Source: Ga0077555 sp031406575
Lineage (GTDB): Bacteria; Pseudomonadota; Alphaproteobacteria; Rhizobiales; Hyphomicrobiaceae
NCBI GenBank assembly: GCA_031406575.1
Contig: JANOHP010000003.1
Span: 1-30,555, forward strand
Length of the DNA: 30,555 nucleotides
Reading direction: 5' to 3'
The notes under the pieces were generated by a model. It searched no databases. It was not told where the DNA came from and saw nothing but the letters and a program-made list of their open reading frames with translations. Positions 25,659 through 30,555 of this stretch are shown piece by piece; the stretch's first letter is position 1, and every line of letters starts with the position of its first letter. The translations under genes were made by a program, and so were the position numbers.

Positions 25659-25928
25659 TCAGGAGCGCTTGCCGGTGTCTTTCGCGCTGCGATTCTTGTG
25701 GTCATCACCTTCGTGATGATCGCGATGACGCGAGCCATGTTCGCCACGCTCGTCATGATGGCGGCGTTTTCCCTCGCGGCTCGAATGCTCGGAACGCTCG
25801 TCGTGCGAGCGGCTATGCTCGCCGCGCTCGTTGTGATGGCGGCGCTCTCCCTGACCGCTATGGGCCAAGGCAGCCCCTGAAATGGCGACGGTCAGGCCAA
25901 AAACTGATAGGGCTAAGAGCTTGTACAT
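25659..25928 (-). CDS. Small secreted histidine-rich repeat protein
   Basis: This 89-residue protein has a clean Sec signal peptide (hydrophobic run 4-20, cleavage after ALA at 22). The mature 67 residues consist almost wholly of H, R, E, D, S, G and K, with about 13 histidines. The unit RRHH-N/D-ERGEH occurs twice, with SHDERSEH and HRDHHEGDDH between and after. Low-complexity histidine/acid-rich periplasmic proteins often bind Ni, Zn, Cu or Co; no catalytic motif is seen. The ATG at 25928 has GAGGAAAT seven bases upstream; the open frame extends to 26201 but crosses the regulatory region. It is divergent from the PepSY-two-component operon, which suggests control by that system. Metal binding is inference. 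Confidence 0.8.
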   Translation of the reverse strand: MYKLLALSVFGLTVAISGAALAHSGQGERRHHNERGEHSRSHDERSEHSSREGKRRHHDERGEHGSRHRDHHEGDDHKNRSAKDTGKRS

Positions 25929-26014
25929 CTTGATTTCCTCGGTTGAGCGTGTCCGCTGCATGCGGCACGCCGACACCATGCACAACCGAGGCTGACGACA
26001 TCCTGGCTGAGCCT

Positions 26015-26031
26015 GTAAGGTTTCGGTCAGG
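26015..26031 (+). promoter_or_regulatory. Putative OmpR-family response-regulator box
   Basis: GTAAGG (26015-26020) and GTCAGG (26026-26031) are near-identical six-base half-sites separated by five bases, an 11-base period on one helix face. This is the layout bound by PmrA/QseB-type regulators. It sits in the 145-base gap between the histidine-rich gene and the PepSY gene, 42 bases before the PepSY start. Autoregulation by the adjacent regulator is inferred. Confidence 0.5.
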
Positions 26032-26073
26032 TGGCGCAGGCTATTTTCAGGTGTTGGCGCTGGCGGACATCCG

Positions 26074-26424
26074 ATGGACAAGAGACGCATCGTTGCAATT
26101 TTTTTCACAGCCGTTCTGTGCCTGGCTCCCTTTGCTCCGCCAGCTGCTTCCGACGATCGGGAGGACAAGCGCCGCCGGGCTCGATCTTCCGAGCCGGACA
26201 TGCAACAGGATCAAGTTCTCGAAGCGCTCAGGCGTAAAGAAATTCGACCCTTGGCAGACATTCAGGCAGCTGCCGAGAAAGCGGTGCCTGGGCAGGTGGT
26301 TGGTGTCGAGATCAAGCGGCGCGGCGCAAAATTCATATATGAATTCAAAATTATAGCCGCGCGGGGTCGGTTACGAGAGATCTATGTCGACGCCGCCACC
26401 CTCGACATCCTCAAGATCGAGTGA
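26074..26424 (+). CDS. PepSY-domain periplasmic protein
   Basis: The 116-residue product has a signal peptide (basic MDKRR, hydrophobic run 6-22, cleavage near AAS at 25) and a PepSY domain at about 45-116. The domain shows the usual order: a helix rich in Q/E/A (QAAAEKAVPGQVVGVEIKRRG), a strand YEFKII, then REIYVDAATLDILKIE. PepSY proteins in front of two-component genes are thought to modulate the sensor or bind a ligand in the periplasm. The start at 26074 has a weak GGCGGA upstream. The response regulator starts four bases after its stop, so the three genes form one operon. Confidence 0.85.
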   Translation: MDKRRIVAIFFTAVLCLAPFAPPAASDDREDKRRRARSSEPDMQQDQVLEALRRKEIRPLADIQAAAEKAVPGQVVGVEIKRRGAKFIYEFKIIAARGRLREIYVDAATLDILKIE

Positions 26425-26428
26425 CGCC

Positions 26429-27088
26429 ATGCGAGTCCTCATCGTCGAAGACGAGCGCAAGATCGCGACCGACCTTCAATTGGCTTTGACCGAAGCCGGC
26501 TACGTCATGGATTTGGCGTTCGATGGGGAAGAAGCTTGGTACCTCGGCGACACGGAAGACTACGATGCCGTCATCCTGGATCTGGGTCTGCCCAAGCTCG
26601 ACGGTCTCACCGTATTGCGGCGCTGGCGGGACGCCGGGCGAAAAATGCCCGTGCTGGTCCTCACGGCGCGTGACAGTTGGCGCGACAAGGTCGATGGCAT
26701 CGATGCCGGCGCCGACGACTATCTCGCCAAGCCGTTCCACATGGAAGAATTACTGGCGCGGCTGCGGTCGGTCATTCGTCGCGCTTCGGGTAATGCCGCA
26801 GCGATTCTGACGATCGACAACGTCGCCCTCGATACCAAGCAGCAGGACGCAATTTTGGATGGTCGGGTGGTCGGCCTGACACAACTCGAATTTCGCGGCC
26901 TCGGGTATCTGATGCACCATCAGGGACGCGCCGTCAGCCAAGGCGAATTGACCGAGCATGTTTACGGTCAGGATTTTCCGCACGACAGCAACGCCGTCGA
27001 GGTTCTGATCGCGCGGCTGCGGAAGAAAGTCGGGGTCGGCTTCATTCGCACGAAGCGCGGCAAAGGCTATCTCGTCGGAGGTGAGTGA
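26429..27088 (+). CDS. OmpR/PhoB-family response regulator
   Basis: The 219-residue protein has an N-terminal receiver domain with the acidic pocket at E7/D8, phosphoacceptor D51 (VILDLGLP), T79 and K101 (KPF). A C-terminal winged-helix DNA-binding domain (about 128-219) ends in VEVLIARLRKKVG...IRTKRGKGYLV. This order is the OmpR/PhoB type, and the RTKRGKGYLV end is common in the QseB/PmrA/PhoP branch. It would bind direct repeats such as the box at 26015. The ATG at 26429 gives the canonical MRVLIVEDE start. The stop overlaps the kinase gene by eight bases if the kinase starts at 27081. It is the only clear transcription factor in the window. Confidence 0.93.
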   Translation: MRVLIVEDERKIATDLQLALTEAGYVMDLAFDGEEAWYLGDTEDYDAVILDLGLPKLDGLTVLRRWRDAGRKMPVLVLTARDSWRDKVDGIDAGADDYLAKPFHMEELLARLRSVIRRASGNAAAILTIDNVALDTKQQDAILDGRVVGLTQLEFRGLGYLMHHQGRAVSQGELTEHVYGQDFPHDSNAVEVLIARLRKKVGVGFIRTKRGKGYLVGGE

Positions 27089-28445
27089 AAAGGTGTCGAC
27101 CCGCTCCCTTCGCCTTCGCCTGCTCATTGCTGCAACACTGGCAATCGTCGTCGCCCTGTCCGTGTCCGGTGCGGTGCTGTCGCGATTGTTCACGAAGCAC
27201 GTCGAGGAGCGCGAGTTTGCGGAACTCGGCAATCATCAAAACCAGATCATCGCCGCGATCCAGATCGATGCCGACGGGCGACCGGGCCTGGCGACGGCGC
27301 CGGCGGATCCCCGTTTCTTCGCCCCGAATGGGGGCCTTTATTGGCAACTCGAGTTTCCGGACGGCACGAAGCAGCGCTCTCGGTCCTTGTGGGAAACGGT
27401 ATTGACCCTGCCACCTGATGCCTTGACGGACGGCTCGCCGCATCGCCACACCATCACAGGACCGAACAACACGACCCTGCTCGCCCTCGAGCGGGGATTG
27501 ACAGTCGGGCCCGATCCCACCCCGATCCCGCTTCGCCTGACGGTGGCCGCCGACCGGCGCGCATTGGACACGGCGAGTGCGGATTTTCGCAGTGTCCTCA
27601 ATATGTCGCTCGGGGTTCTGGGGGTCGCGCTGCTGGCGGCGCTGTTCGTTCAAGTCGAAGTAGGACTGCGTCCGTTGGCTCGTCTTCGGACCGCTCTGCA
27701 ACGGGTGCACAACGGATCTGCGGATCATGTTGCAGGCGTCTTTCCTTCGGAAGTCGAGCCGTTGATCGCCGATATGAATGCCCTGCTCGATCGGGAGCGG
27801 AAGGCCAATGCGCAGGCGCGCGAGCGGGCCGCAGATCTCGCGCACGGGTTCAAAACCCCACTGGCTGTATTGGCGACGGTGTCACGGGATCTGTCACGCG
27901 ACGGTCGATCGCAAAGCGCGGCCGAGATCGATACGCAAATCAACATCATGGGGGCGCACGTTCGCCGTGAGCTGGCCCGTGCCCGCACTGTCGGCGCATC
28001 GACCGTTGGACAAAATCCTATCCCTGTGCGGCCGGTTCTGACCCAAATCGTGGCGGCCTCGAGTCGGATCTCGACGCATCGAGCCCTAATATGGACCGTG
28101 GAGGCGACGGACGAGGCGGTCTTCCGGGGCGACGAAAACGACCTGCTCGAGTTGGTTGGCAACTTGGCGGACAATGCCGCCAAGTGGGCATCGGCGCATG
28201 TCGTACTGCGCGCCTTTCGAGTTGGATCGCGACTGACGTTGAGCGTCGAAGACGATGGGCCCGGCGTTCCACAGGGCGCCGAAGGTGCGATTCTGTTGCG
28301 CGGGCGGCGGCTCGACGAGTCGACAGACGGCAGCGGTCTTGGTCTTTCCATCGTCGCCAAGATCATCGAGGCTTATGGCGGGACGATTGTCCTGGGCCGC
28401 GCCCCTGGCGGCGGGCTGTCCGTCGTTGTCGAGCTGCCGGGGTGA
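27081..28445 (+). CDS. Membrane sensor histidine kinase
   Basis: The 454-residue protein has two membrane helices (about 13-36 and 173-193) flanking a periplasmic sensor region of about 135 residues. A HAMP-like linker (about 194-245) follows, then a HisKA helix with phosphoacceptor H255 (LAHGFKTPL) and an HATPase domain. Nucleotide motifs are N361/N365 (VGNLADNAAKWA), DDGPGVP at 391-397 and GSGLGL at 418-423. The HGFKTP box replaces the usual HELRTP, as seen in PhoQ/QseC-like kinases. It pairs with the preceding response regulator. The start is a GTG at 27081 inside the regulator gene; a GTG at 27093 is an alternative. The signal sensed is unknown; the PepSY protein may take part. Confidence 0.92.
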   Translation: MSEKVSTRSLRLRLLIAATLAIVVALSVSGAVLSRLFTKHVEEREFAELGNHQNQIIAAIQIDADGRPGLATAPADPRFFAPNGGLYWQLEFPDGTKQRSRSLWETVLTLPPDALTDGSPHRHTITGPNNTTLLALERGLTVGPDPTPIPLRLTVAADRRALDTASADFRSVLNMSLGVLGVALLAALFVQVEVGLRPLARLRTALQRVHNGSADHVAGVFPSEVEPLIADMNALLDRERKANAQARERAADLAHGFKTPLAVLATVSRDLSRDGRSQSAAEIDTQINIMGAHVRRELARARTVGASTVGQNPIPVRPVLTQIVAASSRISTHRALIWTVEATDEAVFRGDENDLLELVGNLADNAAKWASAHVVLRAFRVGSRLTLSVEDDGPGVPQGAEGAILLRGRRLDESTDGSGLGLSIVAKIIEAYGGTIVLGRAPGGGLSVVVELPG

Positions 28446-28721
28446 TGGTTGGGGTGCTGCGGCAACGCGAGCGGCGCGCGCTGCACCTCGCAATCAGACA
28501 CTCCCCGATCGTGGTTGATCCGCAGACGGACGCGGAGAGCCGATCACCCAGCGCGGCCCGTCGGGTTACCGCATCGGCTCCTCCCCGGTGCAACCGCCTC
28601 CACCCCCTTCAATCCCCTTCACAGCTCGCCCCGGGGCCCTTACGGTCTCATTCAAGGTGGCGCCAGTGTCGAGGATACGGCAGATCGGCCACGTGGATCA
28701 GTCTTCCAGGGAGGTAAGCTC

Positions 28722-29720
28722 ATGAAACGTCGCACCGTACTCGCCGGACTTGGCACGACGGCTGTCGCCGGCACGCTCGGCATGCCGACGATCCTGCGCG
28801 CCCAGGCGGCCATCTCCTTGAACGGGGCTGTGCAGTTCAACGACGACCACGCCTTCACGAAGGCGTTGCTGCGCTTCGAGGAGCTGGTGAAGAAGTACTA
28901 TGGCAAGCCCGTCAACTTCACGTTGCACAAGAACTCCGCGCTCGGGCTCGAGAAGCAGTATTTCGAATACATGTCGCAGGGTAAAGCCGTGGACTACGGC
29001 ATCGTTTCGCCCGCGCACATGTCGACGTTCGCCAAGGCCGCGCCCTTCATCGACGCTCCGTTCGTGTTCAAGGGCATCGAGCACATGAACAAGGTGGTCG
29101 AGCAGAACATCCTGAAGCCGATCGCCGAAGAGGTCGCCAGCAAAGCCGAGGTCGTTCTCATCGGTTATGCGGGCGGCGGCATTCGCAACATCTTCGCCAA
29201 CAAGCCGCTGCGCAATTTGGCCGACATCAAGGGTCTCAAGGTGCGCGTGCAAGGGGCGCCGATCTGGTCGAGAACGTTCTCTGCCGCCGGCATGAGCCCG
29301 ACGGTGATTGCCTACAACGAAGTCTACAACGCCATCCAGAACGGCGTCATCGCCGCCGGCGAGAACGAAGCCGCCGGCGTCGAGGCGATGAAGTTCTACG
29401 AAGTCGCGCCGCATCTGTGCTTGACCCAGCACGCCGTGTCGATCCGGCCGATCTGCTTCTCCGTCAAAACGCTCAAAGGGTTGCCGAAGGAATTGCAGGA
29501 CGCCATCGCCAAAGCGGGCAAGGAAGCGGGCGATTTCGGCCGTCAGCTCGAGTCGAGCGAGGAAGTCGTCAAGCTCGACGCTCTGGAGAAATCCGGCAAG
29601 TTGAAGCGCGTGCCGTTCGAAGAGCGTGACGCCATGAAGAAACTCGTCGATCCCGTCATGGCCGCCTACGCCAAGGAAATCGGCGCCGAAGACATCTTCG
29701 CGCAGATCAACGCGATCTAG
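28722..29720 (+). CDS. dctP: TRAP transporter solute receptor, DctP family
   Basis: The 332-residue protein begins MKRRTVLAGLG with a twin-arginine-like motif and a signal peptide ending near LRAQA. The mature part has the DctP fold landmarks: LKVRVQGAP with the ligand-carboxylate arginine at about R175, then SPTVIAYNEVYNAIQNGVI AAGENE at about 192-215. DctP proteins bind organic acids in the periplasm and pass them to DctQM with Na+ coupling. The start has AGGGAGG eight bases upstream. The gene lies 276 bases after the histidine kinase gene in an otherwise featureless gap, and is followed by a strong hairpin and then dctQ. The ligand is not determined. Confidence 0.93.
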   Translation: MKRRTVLAGLGTTAVAGTLGMPTILRAQAAISLNGAVQFNDDHAFTKALLRFEELVKKYYGKPVNFTLHKNSALGLEKQYFEYMSQGKAVDYGIVSPAHMSTFAKAAPFIDAPFVFKGIEHMNKVVEQNILKPIAEEVASKAEVVLIGYAGGGIRNIFANKPLRNLADIKGLKVRVQGAPIWSRTFSAAGMSPTVIAYNEVYNAIQNGVIAAGENEAAGVEAMKFYEVAPHLCLTQHAVSIRPICFSVKTLKGLPKELQDAIAKAGKEAGDFGRQLESSEEVVKLDALEKSGKLKRVPFEERDAMKKLVDPVMAAYAKEIGAEDIFAQINAI

Positions 29721-29743
29721 TCCGCGCGCGGACGGCACGTCGC

Positions 29744-29779
29744 GGCCGTGGCCGGCACGTTCGGCCACGGCCTCTTATT
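29744..29779 (+). terminator. Hairpin plus T-rich tail between dctP and dctQ
   Basis: GGCCGTGGCCG (29744-29754) pairs perfectly with CGGCCACGGCC (29762-29772), an 11-base stem with a seven-base loop. TCTTATT follows. It is the most terminator-like structure in the window and sits between two genes of one transporter. It probably stops part of the transcripts or protects the dctP 3' end, giving more receptor than membrane subunits. Confidence 0.75.
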
Positions 29780-29785
29780 GGCTGC

Positions 29786-30313
29786 ATGGGGATGACGACG
29801 ATGATGGACCGTGCAGAACGGCCACTGAACGCCTGGCGGCGGGTCACATCCGCCTACGCCAAGCTGCTCGAAATCCTGCTTGTCGCGTGCGTGGGAATTC
29901 TCGTTTTCCCCGTCACACTGCAGATCATCTCGCGCTACACGGCCCTGATCCCCTCCTACATCTGGACCGAGGAGATGGCGCGCTTCCTGTTCGTGTGGAC
30001 GATCATGATAGGCGCCATGTTGGGCGTGAAAGAAGCCCAGCATTTCGAGGTGGACGTGTGGCCCGAACTGTCTCCACGGCTGGAGGCTGCGGTGCGCATT
30101 GTCGCGCGCCTCGGGATCCTGGCGCTGGCGATGGTGTTCGTGTGGGCGGGCATCGAGTTCACGCGCTTTGCCTGGCACCGCACATCGGAGCTGGCCGAGC
30201 TGCCGCTGTGGTTGATCCACATCGCTTGGCCGGTGGCGGGCGTCTCGTGGATTGCATTTGCCGGCGAGCAGATCGTCGAGGAAGCGCGCATCGTGCTCGG
30301 GGGAAAGACGTGA
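29786..30313 (+). CDS. dctQ: TRAP transporter small membrane subunit, DctQ family
   Basis: The 175-residue protein has four membrane segments (about 27-50, 63-84, 105-128 and 140-160). It carries the DctQ hallmark between helices 1 and 2: QIISRYTALIPSYIWTEEMARFLFVWTIMIGAMLGVKEAQHFEVD, of which WTEE-ARF and the following helix are most conserved. DctQ bridges the receptor and the large channel subunit DctM. The first of four nearby methionine codons (29786, 29792, 29801, 29804) is used; no strong ribosome binding site separates them. The gene follows the hairpin described at 29744. The dctM start lies one base after its TGA stop. Confidence 0.9.
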   Translation: MGMTTMMDRAERPLNAWRRVTSAYAKLLEILLVACVGILVFPVTLQIISRYTALIPSYIWTEEMARFLFVWTIMIGAMLGVKEAQHFEVDVWPELSPRLEAAVRIVARLGILALAMVFVWAGIEFTRFAWHRTSELAELPLWLIHIAWPVAGVSWIAFAGEQIVEEARIVLGGKT

Positions 30314-30314
30314 A

Positions 30315-30555
30315 ATGAGCGGTAATGTTCTGACGACGGCGCAAGCCGCGATGGCGCTGTTCGGCACGTTCGGCGCGCTGCTGATCCTGCGCGTGCCCGT
30401 CGCCTTCTCCCTGGGCCTCGCCTGTCTGCCGATCCTGCTCATCGAGCCCCGGCTGTCGATGATGATGCTCGCGCAGGAGACGTTCAACGCCTACAATTCC
30501 TTCATCCTGCTGGCCGTGCCGTTCTTCCTGCTGACGGCGAACCTGATGAGCACGG
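30315..30555 (+). CDS. dctM: TRAP transporter large permease, DctM family, partial at window edge
   Basis: The first 80 codons of a DctM-type permease are present and run off the right edge. The N-terminus has a hydrophobic helix with LILRVPVAFSLGLACL, the family's conserved first helix (R/VPVAFSLG). The block QETFNAYNSFILLAVPFFLLTANLM follows, matching the DctM second helix region. DctM is the Na+-driven channel subunit of TRAP transporters, with about 425 residues when complete. The ATG lies one base after the dctQ stop, implying coupled translation with dctQ. Confidence 0.9.
   Translation, partial: MSGNVLTTAQAAMALFGTFGALLILRVPVAFSLGLACLPILLIEPRLSMMMLAQETFNAYNSFILLAVPFFLLTANLMST

Noticed and set aside
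28698..29768. Minus-strand 356-codon frame opposite dctP
   Set aside because: No family pattern and no ribosome binding site; dctP on the other strand has a signal peptide and all receptor motifs.
1..30555. tRNA, rRNA, CRISPR arrays and riboswitches
   Set aside because: Reading both strands I found no cloverleaf, rRNA segment, regularly spaced repeat array or known riboswitch core; small RNAs cannot be excluded by eye.

Overview
The window is a high-GC, gene-dense bacterial chromosome segment. Family content suggests an alphaproteobacterium, plausibly Hyphomicrobiales: a BcsS-like protein, Bug/TctC and TRAP solute receptors, a three-subunit molybdenum hydroxylase and a BenE-like carrier. This is inferred from families only, because there is no rRNA or tRNA in view. 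I see no CRISPR array, prophage or intact transposase, and no gene-free stretch longer than 300 bases.

Layout. 1-5774 (minus strand): a sodium:solute symporter cut by the left edge with its DUF4212 small subunit, a CorA-type transporter, an unrecognised polytopic membrane protein with a six-cysteine loop, and a BenE-family carrier. 5884-8543: a secreted RlpA-like protein (plus) converging on an enoyl-CoA hydratase/isomerase family gene (minus), a REP-like hairpin pair, a secreted TPR protein and a small nucleotidyltransferase-domain protein. 8554-20668: a divergent catabolic-looking block. On the minus strand are a hydantoinase/dihydropyrimidinase and a short-chain dehydrogenase. On the plus strand are an SMP-30-type lactonase, the FAD, 2Fe-2S and molybdopterin subunits of a molybdenum hydroxylase (joined by ATGA overlaps), a cupin, a frameshifted TctA permease, a Bug/TctC binding protein, a nitroreductase and an MFS carrier.

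20703-25456 (minus): a tandem-domain universal stress protein, a BcsS-like outer-membrane protein, a membrane fatty-acid desaturase and an acyl-CoA carboxylase carboxyltransferase. Just upstream of the last gene lie a six-run guanine tract and a 25-base direct repeat that may be an insertion-sequence remnant. 25659-28445: a small histidine-rich secreted protein divergent from a PepSY protein/response regulator/histidine kinase operon, with an OmpR-type direct repeat between them. 28722-30555: a TRAP transporter operon (dctP, dctQ, partial dctM) with a strong hairpin between dctP and dctQ.

How the genes may work together. The central block reads as uptake (Bug/TctA, MFS), ring hydroxylation (molybdenum hydroxylase), reduction or dehydrogenation (nitroreductase, SDR), and lactone and cyclic-amide opening (SMP-30, hydantoinase). 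This combination suits breakdown of an N-heterocyclic or cyclic-amide compound, but the substrate cannot be read from sequence. No dedicated regulator lies in the block; the only transcription factor in the window is the OmpR-type regulator near 26.4 kb.
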